Translations under genes and position numbers: made by a program
Assembly (NCBI RefSeq): GCF_019219075.1
Contig: NZ_JAHUWJ010000004.1
Coordinates: 310,001-374,000 of the forward strand
From: Chitinophaga sp. sic0106
GTDB lineage: Bacteria > Bacteroidota > Bacteroidia > Chitinophagales > Chitinophagaceae
Reading direction: 5' to 3'
DNA: 64,000 bases
Part shown: positions 1-8,747 of the stretch, piece after piece
Position numbering within the stretch: the stretch's first letter is position 1
How the letters are laid out: each line of letters opens with the position of its first letter
Notes under the pieces: model-generated
The model's input: only the letters and a program-made list of their open reading frames with translations
Told to the model about the DNA's origin: nothing
Databases searched by the model: none

Positions 1-33
1 AATCAGCAGGGTAAATAACAAATTCCGTTTCAT
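1..33 (-). CDS. 5' end of a secreted protein gene, cut by the left edge
   Basis: Reading the minus strand from an ATG at 33 gives eleven codons, MKRNLLFTLLI, before the window ends. Two basic residues followed by a hydrophobic run look like the start of a signal peptide. Function cannot be told. The region between 34 and 128 separates it from the next gene. Confidence 0.5.
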   Translation of the reverse strand, partial: MKRNLLFTLLI

Positions 34-83
34 ATAATAATATTACGGAAAAAGATTCAGATGCAGGGTTTCATTCCGGGGAG

Positions 84-104
84 GTTCCGCACCTGATGCG
101 GAAC
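84..104 (-). terminator. Hairpin downstream of the ABM monooxygenase gene
   Basis: A perfect 8-bp inverted repeat (GTTCCGCA / TGCGGAAC) with a 5-base loop lies 25 bases past the stop codon at 129, in the direction of transcription. There is no long T-run after it, so it could be a weak terminator or a 3'-end stabiliser. Confidence 0.45.
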
Positions 105-128
105 AGCTCCTGCCAGAAGGAATATGCT

Positions 129-419
129 TTAAGCTAGTTTGTGACCTTTCAAAATAACCGGGGTTTCAGCCAGCATGGTTTTGGCGGCGGCGCCAAAGGC
201 TACGATATAGGGTTGCTGATTATGCTGCCCGAGGCCTTCTGCACTGGACCAGATCTCATGGAAAAAGAAAGTGCTTGCGTCATCATTGTCCTGGTGCAGG
301 TCGTACTGAATGCAGGCGGATTCTTTCCTGCTTTCTTCCACCATATTGAGCAGGATCGCTTTGATGTCGGCAGTAAATTCCGGTTTACTTTTGATAATAG
401 CAGTCAGGTAAATGTTCAT
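129..419 (-). CDS. ABM-domain (putative quinol) monooxygenase
   Basis: A 96-residue single-domain protein of the antibiotic biosynthesis monooxygenase/YgiN-like family. These are small ferredoxin-like-fold dimers that act on quinones or other aromatics without a bound cofactor. The family signature is visible: an N-terminal strand (IYLTAIIKSKPE), a CIQYDLHQD segment, then FHEIWSSAEGLGQHNQQPY, where the His is typical of the pocket. The ATG at 419 is preferred over an upstream TTG at 425. It lies 12 bases after the mdaB-like gene, so the two are probably co-transcribed. YgiN and MdaB form a quinone redox pair in E. coli, which supports both calls. The substrate is unknown. Confidence 0.8.
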   Translation of the reverse strand: MNIYLTAIIKSKPEFTADIKAILLNMVEESRKESACIQYDLHQDNDDASTFFFHEIWSSAEGLGQHNQQPYIVAFGAAAKTMLAETPVILKGHKLA

Positions 420-431
420 ATCCAATCTATT

Positions 432-1052
432 TTATAGGGTGATTGCTTCCGTTACTTTATGTGAAGCAAATACTTGTGTTAAGTGTTGTTGATAGCTAGC
501 CATATCACGTACCACGTCCGCATTTTTTTCTACATCATGGAAGTGAAAGCTTTTCAGGGGCGTCATACCAGTAAAAGCATTCATGCGGTGGAAGCCGAAC
601 AGTACGCCTTCATCCACATTTTTCTGCTGGAAAAACTCACCTGGCAGTGTAAATGCGGTGGCCGGAGCGTTCCAGCTGGTGGTTACCATGTATTTTTTAC
701 CGTGCATGGTACCGCCGGTGCCGTAATTAATGGCTGGGTTTGCAGACGAACGGCCATCACTGTTATAGATGCCTTTTGCATGTCCTGCGGTGAAAACTTC
801 ATCCAGGTATTGTTTGAATGCATGAGGCAGCTGAAACCACCATATGGGGGTATGGTACACGATAATATCTGCCCATACAAATTTCGCTACTTCTTCCACC
901 GCATCGTAGGCTTCTGCTACCTGGGTGACTTTCACTTCATAGCCAGGAAGGCTGGAAAAGAATGCCTCACTTACGCCGGTAACGGTTTGGTTAAATTGAC
1001 CTCCGGAGTGACCGAAAGCTTGTGCGCCATTGATTATTAATACTTTAGTCAT
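432..1052 (-). CDS. mdaB: MdaB-like NAD(P)H-dependent flavin oxidoreductase
   Basis: A 206-residue flavodoxin-fold quinone reductase of the MdaB/YwrO/NQO group. The start MTKVLIINGA is the first strand and phosphate-binding loop, followed by DIIVYHTPIWWFQLPHAFKQYLDEVF, the isoalloxazine-contacting segment of MdaB proteins. The TSWNAPATAF and GFHRMNAF segments also match the family. It should reduce quinones by two electrons with FAD, protecting against redox cycling. It heads a two-gene operon with the ABM monooxygenase 12 bases downstream. A good -7 element (TACCTTTG, 1078-1085 on the minus strand) sits 25 bases before the ATG. Length is normal for the family. Confidence 0.85.
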   Translation of the reverse strand: MTKVLIINGAQAFGHSGGQFNQTVTGVSEAFFSSLPGYEVKVTQVAEAYDAVEEVAKFVWADIIVYHTPIWWFQLPHAFKQYLDEVFTAGHAKGIYNSDGRSSANPAINYGTGGTMHGKKYMVTTSWNAPATAFTLPGEFFQQKNVDEGVLFGFHRMNAFTGMTPLKSFHFHDVEKNADVVRDMASYQQHLTQVFASHKVTEAITL

Positions 1053-1077
1053 ATACGTACTTTGTGTTTTTGCTTCA

Positions 1078-1085
1078 CAAAGGTA
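1078..1085 (-). promoter_or_regulatory. Bacteroidota -7 promoter element for mdaB
   Basis: The minus strand reads TACCTTTG, an exact match to the Bacteroidota -7 consensus TAnnTTTG, 25 bases upstream of the mdaB ATG at 1052. No convincing -33 TTG box is seen at the expected spacing. Confidence 0.55.
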
Positions 1086-1153
1086 CTTCCAGTATGATTA
1101 TTAGAAAAAGAATATAACTAATAGGTATCTATCATAATAATTATAGATAGATA

Positions 1154-1903
1154 TTATTGCTTCGGTTGTTTAAAGTGATTTTTCCGCCACCAGTTGGCAT
1201 AGTCCTCACTGGTTTCCTTGATGAACCGCAGGTAGTCGTACTCGTTTTCGAAGCTGAGGAGCATTTCGTACGTAGGGCGGTATTCTACCATATATCCGTC
1301 GAGCATATCACCTTCCAGGCCGGTTATTCTTTGGACAAGGGTTTTGTTAAAGCGGTAGTCTACGAATTTCTCCTGTTCATCGCGGAGCAGCAGTTTTCGG
1401 AAGTTCTGCATCCGTTTGATTTTGCCGAGACTAAAGAGCGCGTCCAGGTTTACCCCGGCGCCACCAAAAGTGGCGCCGCTGGGATTGGTGGTCAGGTATT
1501 CCGGTGCAAAATCGAAATACTTACCGTATTCGCGGCGACGGTCGATGGAATCGGATTTATACGTTCGGGACTTAGCGAATACTTCTACGGTAGCCAGTGT
1601 TTTAACGTCTACATAGAGTTTCATGTCAAAGGGCCTTACGAGGCTGATATTTTTCACTGGAAACAGCTGGGTGGCCTTTCCCTGATAGGAAAAGCTGAGG
1701 GAGTCGTTGATACCTGCCTTGATGGTGTATCTGCCGAGGGAGTCGGTGATGGCACCGCTGCCACCCGTGGAGTGCACGCTTACTCCCGGAAGTCCCATAC
1801 TTTGGGTACGTTCAAACACAGTGCCTTTGATTTGCACCTGTTGGGCGTTTGCCAGCAACCCGCACAGTACCAGGATTAATATTAACGAAGCCTTTCTTAT
1901 CAA
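1154..1903 (-). CDS. Secreted protein with carboxypeptidase-regulatory-like domain
   Basis: A 249-residue protein with a signal peptide (MIRKASLILILVLCGLLANAQ) followed at about residues 22-100 by a CarboxypepD_reg-like beta-sandwich: VQIKGTVFERTQSMGLPGVSV, then DSLGRYTI and SLSFSYQGK. The rest has no recognised fold but carries many charged and aromatic residues. Such proteins are common in Bacteroidota and may be periplasmic or outer-membrane associated. The only plausible start next to the signal peptide is TTG at 1903, with an in-frame stop ten codons upstream, so a TTG start is likely. It is separated from mdaB by about 100 bases. Function unknown. Confidence 0.7.
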   Translation of the reverse strand: MIRKASLILILVLCGLLANAQQVQIKGTVFERTQSMGLPGVSVHSTGGSGAITDSLGRYTIKAGINDSLSFSYQGKATQLFPVKNISLVRPFDMKLYVDVKTLATVEVFAKSRTYKSDSIDRRREYGKYFDFAPEYLTTNPSGATFGGAGVNLDALFSLGKIKRMQNFRKLLLRDEQEKFVDYRFNKTLVQRITGLEGDMLDGYMVEYRPTYEMLLSFENEYDYLRFIKETSEDYANWWRKNHFKQPKQ

Positions 1904-2038
1904 TTGTTTCCAGAGATTTTGCTCAATCTAATACAGGTCTGACACATAGACAAACCGTTACTGTAATATTAACAAATCATTGTATTTGAAAGTACTACTG
2001 TGTACAAAGATAAGCAACTGTTCCTATCCGGAAGGTGA

Positions 2039-3145
2039 TCAGCCGGCGGCACCGGCGCACTCACGTTGACGGCTGTACGTAGGATAATCGATCAGGCCAT
2101 TATCACCTCCGTGGTAGAAGGTGTCCACGTTGGCGGGGGCCAGTGGCAACCCGTTGCGGAACCTGTGTGGAAGGTCGGGGTTGGAGATGAACGGGCGGCC
2201 GAAGGCAATCATATTGGCCAGGCCTTCCTGAAGTATTGTTTCCGCTGTTTCCTGTGTGTAACCGCCGGCGAGGATGATGAGATTGTTGAAACGCTGACGC
2301 AGCTCCTCCAGGTACCAGCGTGGAATGGGCGGCTCGCCATTGGTAGACTGGTCGGACAGATGTAGGTAAAGCAGGCCGGTTTTATTCAGTTCATCCACGA
2401 GATAATGATAGGTGGCCAGTTCTTCTTCAAAAGGCGGCAGATCGTTGAGTCCGGAGAAGGGAGACAAGCGCAGGCCGGTACGTTCAGGGCCGATGGCTTC
2501 CATGATGCCATGCATAATTTCGAGGAGAAACCGGCTACGGTTTTCGATGGAGCCGCCGTATTGGTCTGTTCTGTCGTTGGTAAGCGGATGCAGGAATTGC
2601 ATGGGAAGAAAACCGTGTGCACCGTGCACTTCTACCCCATCAAATCCGGCGGCGATGGCCCTTTGTGCTGCCTCCACATGGGCGGCTACGAGGTTTGCAG
2701 TTTCGGCTGTGGTAAGCGCGTGGGGAACAGGGAAAGGTACCTGGGCATCATCCGGCGTACGTAAAACCCCGGCGGCTGCCAATGCTGTTGCGCTAACTGT
2801 AGGCCGTCCCTCCTGGTTGGCGGGATGACCAATTCTCCCTGTATGCACCAGTTGCAGAAAAATTTTACCGTGCTGTGCATGTACCTGACCGGTGATCTTT
2901 TTCCAGGCGGCCTGTTGTGCATCATTATATATACCCGGAATATTCAGGTAGCCTACTCCGTTGGGAGCTACTGCAGTATTTTCTGCGATGATTAGCCCCG
3001 CACCGGCCCGCTGGGCATAGTAAATACCCATATTGTCCTGGGGCATGGCATTGGTTGCCCTGCGGCGACTCATGGGCGCCATAACGATCCTGTTACTAAA
3101 AGTGTGGTGCTTATAGGTCAGCGGCGCCAGTAACTGTTGTTCCAT
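2039..3145 (-). CDS. Old yellow enzyme family ene-reductase (NemA-like)
   Basis: A 368-residue FMN-dependent TIM-barrel enzyme of the OYE family, which reduces activated C=C bonds with NAD(P)H. Motifs visible: LLAPLTYKHHTFSNRIVMAPMSRRRA at the N-terminus, LQLVHTGRIGHP, the catalytic EVHGAHGFLPMQFLHP segment with a His-x-x-His pair as in PETN reductase, TDQYGGSIENRSRF, and the C-terminal FMN phosphate loop AFGRPFISNPDLP. The ATG at 3145 (MEQQLLAP) is chosen over the longer frame because a -7 promoter element lies at 3168-3175 and homologues begin here. It is divergent from an AraC-type regulator across 90 bases, suggesting local control by that regulator. Confidence 0.9.
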   Translation of the reverse strand: MEQQLLAPLTYKHHTFSNRIVMAPMSRRRATNAMPQDNMGIYYAQRAGAGLIIAENTAVAPNGVGYLNIPGIYNDAQQAAWKKITGQVHAQHGKIFLQLVHTGRIGHPANQEGRPTVSATALAAAGVLRTPDDAQVPFPVPHALTTAETANLVAAHVEAAQRAIAAGFDGVEVHGAHGFLPMQFLHPLTNDRTDQYGGSIENRSRFLLEIMHGIMEAIGPERTGLRLSPFSGLNDLPPFEEELATYHYLVDELNKTGLLYLHLSDQSTNGEPPIPRWYLEELRQRFNNLIILAGGYTQETAETILQEGLANMIAFGRPFISNPDLPHRFRNGLPLAPANVDTFYHGGDNGLIDYPTYSRQRECAGAAG

Positions 3146-3167
3146 ATGCTGTTCGTTTTGTGTGCAA

Positions 3168-3175
3168 CAAAGGTA
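3168..3175 (-). promoter_or_regulatory. -7 promoter element of the ene-reductase gene
   Basis: TACCTTTG on the minus strand is an exact TAnnTTTG match, 22 bases upstream of the ATG at 3145. It lies in the 90-bp divergent region shared with the AraC gene. On the plus strand TAAATTTG (3222-3229) lies only six bases before the AraC ATG, so if used that transcript would be nearly leaderless. Confidence 0.55.
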
Positions 3176-3235
3176 GCCGAGCGGGTTACGCAGAAACAGG
3201 TACAAAAAAAGGTTTGTTTTGTAAATTTGCAGGTT

Positions 3236-4099
3236 ATGGAGCATAAAGCATTACACCGGCCATTTGAGTTAAGTGTTTCCGATCTGGAACATTGGAATGA
3301 GCGTCCCCTGGTACATCATTTCTTTGAGCTGGTACAGGTAATGGAAGGTACGGGCGTACGCACTTTGAATCTGAATCGGTATCCATATGCGAAGGGACAT
3401 ATCTTTTTATATACCCCGCTGGATTGCCGTGGTTTTGAAAGTCATACCCCTACCCGACTTTGCAGCATCCGTTTTTCAGAAGTATTTCTGCATAGCAGCA
3501 AATCTCCGGCAGACAAGGAAAGGACTACACAATGGCTACAGCAGCTGGAGCATATATTTTTCCATCATAATCGTTTTGAAGAAGTACAGATCACCCACAA
3601 GGGTGATTGCGGTATGATTGGCACCCTTATTCAGCAGCTGATCACAGAATATGAACTGCAGCGTGACTATCATGAAGAGAACCTACAGCACCTGGTAACG
3701 CTGATGCTGAATATACTGATGCGCAATGTGGCAGGCAGTGCTAATGCCAGGGTGTGTCCTAATGGCGAGGAGCCGGTTATCAGCCGAATGTTATTATATA
3801 TCAGGAAACATATCGGCGATAGTGAAAGGCTTCGGGTGGATCATCTGGCGGCCACGTTCAATCTATCTGTCAATTATGTAGGTGAGTTTTTCCGTAAGGC
3901 TACCGGCGAAAGTTTGCAGCATTACATCAGCCAGCATAAGATCCGGCTGGTGCAGCATCGTTTGCTACACAGTAATCTTACGATCGGGCAGATAGCCGAT
4001 GAATTGGGATTTAATGACGAGAGTCACCTTGGGAGGCAGTTCCGGCGGCATAGTGGCGTGAGTCCGGCGGCATTCAGAAAGACCGGGCAATCGATTTAA
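3236..4099 (+). CDS. AraC family transcriptional regulator
   Basis: A 287-residue regulator. Residues up to about 170 form a cupin-like sensor domain that includes YAKGHIFLYTPLDCRGFE. The C-terminal 100 residues are a double helix-turn-helix domain (LRVDHLAATFNLSVNYVGEFF, then IADELGFNDESHLGRQFRRH and GVSPAAFR), typical of AraC/XylS proteins. The ATG at 3236 starts at the sensor domain; the longer frame would run into the opposing promoter. It is divergent from the ene-reductase, so the simplest model is control of that gene in response to an electrophile or aromatic, which is inference from position. Confidence 0.88.
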   Translation: MEHKALHRPFELSVSDLEHWNERPLVHHFFELVQVMEGTGVRTLNLNRYPYAKGHIFLYTPLDCRGFESHTPTRLCSIRFSEVFLHSSKSPADKERTTQWLQQLEHIFFHHNRFEEVQITHKGDCGMIGTLIQQLITEYELQRDYHEENLQHLVTLMLNILMRNVAGSANARVCPNGEEPVISRMLLYIRKHIGDSERLRVDHLAATFNLSVNYVGEFFRKATGESLQHYISQHKIRLVQHRLLHSNLTIGQIADELGFNDESHLGRQFRRHSGVSPAAFRKTGQSI

Positions 4100-4428
4100 A
4101 TACTAACGGAAACGTATATACGTAGCTATTTTATCTCACCCGTATAAACACGCATAAGCACCCGTGTTTTCACCCTATTTTTCAATTCCTTAAAAAACTT
4201 CATCGTTAACCATTCAGTAACAATGGCTTCAAACCCTTTACAGTTCAGTGGTTTAGCAATAACATTTCATTAACCCCCGATATTTTTAACAAAAATTTAG
4301 AAAAGGTGATGACGGTCATCAATCTGAAAAAATAAACGCTCTAATATTGTGATCGTAAACCGCAATGAAAATTACTAACTATTCAGTTGCTGGTTTGTTT
4401 TTTACCTCAGAACTTAAAACCCAAAAAA
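4100..4428 (+). other. Intergenic region upstream of the subunit-like gene
   Basis: 329 bases with no credible gene. It contains a 15-base palindrome at 4307-4321 and a near -7 element (TAATATTG, 4342-4349, one mismatch to TAnnTTTG). It is probably the promoter and leader of the surface-assembly locus that follows. Confidence 0.5.
4307..4321. promoter_or_regulatory. Palindromic operator candidate TGATGAC-G-GTCATCA
   Basis: Two perfect 7-base arms around a single central G, 108-122 bases upstream of the subunit ATG and just before the near -7 element. Dyads with TGA..TCA half-sites are the usual targets of Crp/Fnr-type dimers, and such a regulator is encoded in the same locus at 8026-8736. 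Binding by it is inference. Confidence 0.4.
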
Positions 4429-4965
4429 ATGAAAGCGTTGTTCTTATCGGCTGCTATTGCGCTGGCCTCTATGAGCTGTTTTGCTCAAGCATCAGACCAC
4501 TCCACAGTTCACGTTGGTCTCGTATTATCAAACATCATCCAGATCAATCCTCCTGTGGATGCGATGGGTGGTATTTTTAACTCTGCATCAGACTATACCA
4601 ATGGTGAAGACCTGGTAGACATCTGGGGCAACCCTACCAGTGACTTCTCTGTTTACTCTAACCGTAACTTTAACGTCACTATTAAAGCTGCTTCTGCAAC
4701 TTTCTCTTATTTCAATCCACTGAGCCCTACCAATCCTAACATGCCTTGCAGCATTTTGAAATATCGCTGCAGTGCAAACAGTACTGGTGGTACTAACAAT
4801 GCCCCTTCCTTTACAGCATTGAGCACTTCTAATGCTCCACTGATCAGTGGCGGTACCGCAGGTGCAAACAAACAATTCAGCGTTCGCTTCAAAGCAGACC
4901 CAGGATGGTCTTACGGAGGCGGTCTGTATGGTCTTGACGTAGTTTTAACAGCAACACAGTTATAA
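4429..4965 (+). CDS. Secreted pilin/WxL-like subunit protein (candidate)
   Basis: A 178-residue exported protein. The start at 4429 gives a clean signal peptide (MKALFLSAAIALASMSCFAQ). The mature part is rich in Ser, Thr, Asn and Gly, contains one Cys pair (CSILKYRC), and ends in an alternating strand GLYGLDVVLTATQL. A small all-beta domain with a hydrophobic final strand is what small surface or pilus subunits look like (spore coat U, DUF4402 or WxL-type domains), but I cannot assign a family firmly. It is followed by a strong hairpin and then the large barrel protein, an arrangement that would give more subunit than barrel transcript. I infer that it is the exported substrate of the locus. 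Confidence 0.55.
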   Translation: MKALFLSAAIALASMSCFAQASDHSTVHVGLVLSNIIQINPPVDAMGGIFNSASDYTNGEDLVDIWGNPTSDFSVYSNRNFNVTIKAASATFSYFNPLSPTNPNMPCSILKYRCSANSTGGTNNAPSFTALSTSNAPLISGGTAGANKQFSVRFKADPGWSYGGGLYGLDVVLTATQL

Positions 4966-4979
4966 TTCCGTCTCAGGTG

Positions 4980-5013
4980 CAGGTTAGCCTTTTCCCCGGG
5001 AAAGGCTAACCTG
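4980..5013 (+). terminator. Hairpin between subunit and usher-like genes
   Basis: A 13-bp inverted repeat (CAGGTTAGCCTTT / AAAGGCTAACCTG) around an 8-base GC-rich centre, 15 bases after the subunit stop. There is no T-run, so partial termination or protection of the upstream mRNA 3' end is more likely than full termination. Confidence 0.55.
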
Positions 5014-5071
5014 CTTTATAGCTATATTCAATTTGTAATTCGATACCCACCCCCAACCCCTCTGATACTTC

Positions 5072-7825
5072 ATGAAATACTGGTTACCCCGGTCCCTGCG
5101 TATTGCGCTGCTCATCAGCTGCAATATCACCTGCACAAAGCTGGTTGCGCAGAACGGGAATACCTTATCCATTCAGCACAAAGATTCTCTTGCCGCGGAA
5201 AAGGATGTACAGTTTCTCTACAATAACTTTACGATAACAAATAAAGAAAACCGGAATGTCGATTTCACCGTATCTATTCAAGTACCCGATTGCTGGAGGC
5301 TACTGGCACCGGGCAAGGATGTGAAGAAAAAGCTTGGACCAAATGAATCGCAGGTTATTCCGGTGATTGTCATGAAACAACAGAATTCTCCTGCCAAATG
5401 GATGCCCGTAGCAGTGCGCATCCGCGAGCAATCAGGCGTAGAGCAAGTCGTTACTTATCATATTAAAGCAGATCCTGTCAGCGCATTTGCAGTAACCCCG
5501 CTAACACAACTGGTGCAACTTAAAGGCGATGAACGGTTAGTTAGTATAACTACCAAAATCAGGAATTACGGCACCGTAGACGGCATATACACAACGGAGT
5601 TTAAAGATAATGCCCTTGATCTGAACCATCAACTGAAACTGAAATTAAGACCAGGTATGGATACTGTATTTACTTACCAGATCCGGATTACCGAAAATCA
5701 ATGGAACCGCCTCCAGAGCGAAAAAATAGCCGTGACGGTAGAAGACACCTCCGGTACCAGCTACATGAACGTGGTAAACCTCGAGCGCATTCAAAGCGAG
5801 CTGAAGGCGCACCCCTCCCCTTATAATACCTTCCCCTTCACGGTGGAGACAGGCTTCATCAAATGGGGCGATCAGTTTAACTATTATATGGGGGTGCGTG
5901 GTGAAGTAGCCATGCCCAACGACCGCAGCCTGAACTTCTTTTACCGCACCAAACAGTACGGTATGGGGAACACGCTGGAACGAAACGTATTTGGCGTGGA
6001 ATACAATACCCCCGAGTGGACGCTCTACGGCGGCCTGATGAACGACATCAAATACTTTTACACCTACGGCACCGGTGGACGCGTCACCTACAGGCCAAAG
6101 CCAGGTACGGTGATAGCTGCAGGTGCTTCCATTCATAATAATATACCTGGCTTTACCAATGATAATGCTACCATAAGCGCCCAGTACAATATTAAGAAAG
6201 TTCAAATGACCCAGGCCATCTCGGCTAACCATGATACGGGCACCCGTTACAACAGTATACTGTTCAGTAACGAAGCGCTGTTGCTAAAGAAGGAAAACGT
6301 CTCCCTGACAATAAATGCCGGCGTGGGTAAAGACTTTACCTTTGACAGGCAACCTTATGATCCGCAGGATAAGGTAGGCTTTTCCGGCGGCTATACGTTT
6401 ACTGCCGGCGGCAAAAAACTGGGCTTCGTGAGCCAGATGCAATACAACAGTGATGCCTATCCCGGCCTTACAAAAGGCCTGCGGATACAGTCGCACAACC
6501 TCACCTGGAAGCTCGGTAAGAGTGGCATCGGCGCCTTCTACCAATTTAACCAGTCCGGCGTTACTACCCTCCGGGATACCATCTATAATACCGATGATCT
6601 TAAATACAATTTCACAAAATACGGCCTCACCTACGGCTATTACATCAAAGACGGCAATACCGCATTGAGCGTCGGAAAGCTGCGACAGGAAGGTAGTATC
6701 AATAATACCCTGCCAGAATATAATTTTGCGGAACTCGTGTACCAGCAGAAATTCGGTAAGGCTGGCAGCATTTTTTTAAACACCATCAATGGATATGACC
6801 CTTCCTATGGTACGGATAAACAACCGGTATTCCTGACCACCACCTCCCTGGTAGGTACCTACAAGATTGTAGGACTGAAAGGCTACTATGTCCAAACGCC
6901 TATGTTTGACAGGTCAGTAGACAAAAAGTTCGTGAATTACCAGCGGACAATACTGGCGGGGCCTTTTGTGAACTTTACCACCTTAAAACGAATCCGGGTG
7001 AATGTATTCTATAACGTTTCCAAGTCGTTATACGATAACAGCCTCAATAACATGCTCGGCACCAACATTACCTATCATAATTTCCATAACGGCCTTGACA
7101 TCAACCTAATGGCAAACATACCCCTGGGAACCACCAACAGTGATGCGCCCAATGGCCTGAACCAGCAGTATGTGAGTCTGAATGTGCGGAAAAAGTTCAA
7201 TATTCCAATATTCTACCAACGCAGGTATTATACATTAAACCTTTTACCGTTTTATGATGTTAACGGTAATGGAATTAAAGACCCCGGAGAACGCCCTATA
7301 CGTAACCTGGAAGTCAGCATAAATGATATAGCATTTATCTCTGATGCCAATGGGTTGATTAGCTATAAGCATATAGAACCAGACAACTATAAGTTGCAGT
7401 TCAGAGCTGTTAATGCAGAGAAAGGGATTATCCCCGCTGGTGGTCTATCGCAAACCATCACGGTGATGAAAGATATGACTTTGCCCTTACCGTTTAAAAA
7501 GAGCAGTGTGATAGCCGGTTTTTTAAATGTGAGAACCGATTCTATCACTGCTACCAATGTAAGGCTGGAGAACATCAAGGTGATTGCTACAGACAGCGCA
7601 GGTATAAGTTTCAGCACCCTTACCGATACCAAAGGTGCCTACTTTATCAATGTACCCGCAGGTAAATATATCGTGTCGTTAAATCCGGAAGCTTTTTCGG
7701 ATAAGATCAGGCCAAAGGTCATGGCCTATCCGGTGGATCTTACACTAAAAACAGATGCCACGGTAAATTTTGAGATTGTAGACAAGAGTAGAGAGATCAG
7801 ATTTTTTAAACCAAAACAACAATAA
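5072..7825 (+). CDS. Usher-like outer-membrane protein: Ig domains, beta-barrel, B-type domains
   Basis: A 917-residue exported protein. After the N-terminal signal region come two Ig-like modules (about 30-235). The first resembles NEW3-type domains of COG1470-like proteins (NFTITNKENRNVDFTVSIQVP, then LGPNESQVIPVIV). Residues about 250-725 are a run of alternating amphipathic strands rich in Tyr, Asn and Gly (FFYRTKQYG, YNTPEWTLYGGL, LGFVSQMQYN), as in an outer-membrane barrel. The C-terminus has an SdrD/CNA-B-type module (FYDVNGNGIKDPGERPIRNL, from about 728) and a second carboxypeptidase-regulatory-like module (about 810-890). Flanking Ig modules around a barrel parallel fimbrial ushers, but this is not a recognisable PapC homologue. 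With the neighbouring subunit and chaperone-like genes I infer an assembly or export pore. Confidence 0.6.
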   Translation: MKYWLPRSLRIALLISCNITCTKLVAQNGNTLSIQHKDSLAAEKDVQFLYNNFTITNKENRNVDFTVSIQVPDCWRLLAPGKDVKKKLGPNESQVIPVIVMKQQNSPAKWMPVAVRIREQSGVEQVVTYHIKADPVSAFAVTPLTQLVQLKGDERLVSITTKIRNYGTVDGIYTTEFKDNALDLNHQLKLKLRPGMDTVFTYQIRITENQWNRLQSEKIAVTVEDTSGTSYMNVVNLERIQSELKAHPSPYNTFPFTVETGFIKWGDQFNYYMGVRGEVAMPNDRSLNFFYRTKQYGMGNTLERNVFGVEYNTPEWTLYGGLMNDIKYFYTYGTGGRVTYRPKPGTVIAAGASIHNNIPGFTNDNATISAQYNIKKVQMTQAISANHDTGTRYNSILFSNEALLLKKENVSLTINAGVGKDFTFDRQPYDPQDKVGFSGGYTFTAGGKKLGFVSQMQYNSDAYPGLTKGLRIQSHNLTWKLGKSGIGAFYQFNQSGVTTLRDTIYNTDDLKYNFTKYGLTYGYYIKDGNTALSVGKLRQEGSINNTLPEYNFAELVYQQKFGKAGSIFLNTINGYDPSYGTDKQPVFLTTTSLVGTYKIVGLKGYYVQTPMFDRSVDKKFVNYQRTILAGPFVNFTTLKRIRVNVFYNVSKSLYDNSLNNMLGTNITYHNFHNGLDINLMANIPLGTTNSDAPNGLNQQYVSLNVRKKFNIPIFYQRRYYTLNLLPFYDVNGNGIKDPGERPIRNLEVSINDIAFISDANGLISYKHIEPDNYKLQFRAVNAEKGIIPAGGLSQTITVMKDMTLPLPFKKSSVIAGFLNVRTDSITATNVRLENIKVIATDSAGISFSTLTDTKGAYFINVPAGKYIVSLNPEAFSDKIRPKVMAYPVDLTLKTDATVNFEIVDKSREIRFFKPKQQ

Positions 7826-8025
7826 AATGTAATCGGAGCACCAGCTATTATTTTATCGGAACCATGTAAAGTTTAAGCCAGAACCCCAAAAGGTCGCTAA
7901 AAGGGCACCTTACATTACGACCCCCAAAGTAATCCGTTCTAAAATTGCGACCATATCCCCATGTTGTTGAATAGCCATTTGACAGCAAACATTTGTACGC
8001 CATAACTATTCTAATTTATTCTAAG

Positions 8026-8736
8026 ATGAAAAAGGAAATGATTTCAGACGAGGTAGACACTCCTATCAATCCAGTATCAACGATCGATGAGCTGCTGCGG
8101 ATGCAGATTGAAGAAGGTAATCTGATGCACCTGAAGAAGAAGCGAATCGTTTACAATGAAGGCAAGTCGGCCACCTGCATTTTTTATGTCCTCAAGGGGA
8201 AAGTTAAAACCAGCAAGTGGAATGAAGACGGCAAGGAATTGATCACAGGCCTGTACAATGAAGGTGAATTCATAGGCTTCCAGGCGTTGATGGAGGGCGG
8301 CAGGTACCGCGAAACGGCAGAAGTAATTGAGGAAGCAGAACTGGTATTTATTTCCAGGGAGGACCTCAGTTTTCTGTTTCAGTACAATACCGCGTTTCTG
8401 CTGGATATTGTACGGATACTCACCCGTAACATTGCCGACAAACAGGAGCAGATGCTGCGCATGGCGTATAGCTCTCTCCGTAAGAAAGTGGGTGAAGCGT
8501 TACTGTTTACTTACCAGAAGTATAACCCCTCCGGTGCGGAAGAGTTTTCACTCAACATCAGCAGGTGTAACCTGGCAGCCATTGCCGGGGTGGCCAAAGA
8601 ATCGCTGATTCGCACGCTGAGCGACCTGCGTGATGAACACATCATCCAGATCCTGGATGGTAAAATCATTATCTACGACCTCCATAAACTGGAACGGATA
8701 ATTTATAACGACGACATCAGATCAGGTAACGAATAA
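8026..8736 (+). CDS. Crp/Fnr family transcriptional regulator
   Basis: A 236-residue regulator with an N-terminal cyclic-nucleotide-binding-like beta-roll (about 30-145: KRIVYNEGKSATCIFYVLKG, ITGLYNEGEFIGFQAL) and a C-terminal winged helix (LAAIAGVAKESLIRTLSDLR). No N-terminal Cys cluster of the FNR type is present, so it is not an obvious iron-sulfur sensor. The ATG at 8026 is chosen because the domain begins there. It sits between the usher-like and chaperone-like genes, 12 bases before the latter, so it is probably a dedicated regulator of the locus. The palindrome at 4307-4321 is a candidate site. Confidence 0.88.
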   Translation: MKKEMISDEVDTPINPVSTIDELLRMQIEEGNLMHLKKKRIVYNEGKSATCIFYVLKGKVKTSKWNEDGKELITGLYNEGEFIGFQALMEGGRYRETAEVIEEAELVFISREDLSFLFQYNTAFLLDIVRILTRNIADKQEQMLRMAYSSLRKKVGEALLFTYQKYNPSGAEEFSLNISRCNLAAIAGVAKESLIRTLSDLRDEHIIQILDGKIIIYDLHKLERIIYNDDIRSGNE

Positions 8737-8747
8737 TATCGCATCAA

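Noticed and set aside
8026..8736. Crp/Fnr protein as an oxygen-sensing FNR
   Set aside because: The N-terminal Cys cluster needed for an iron-sulfur centre is absent.
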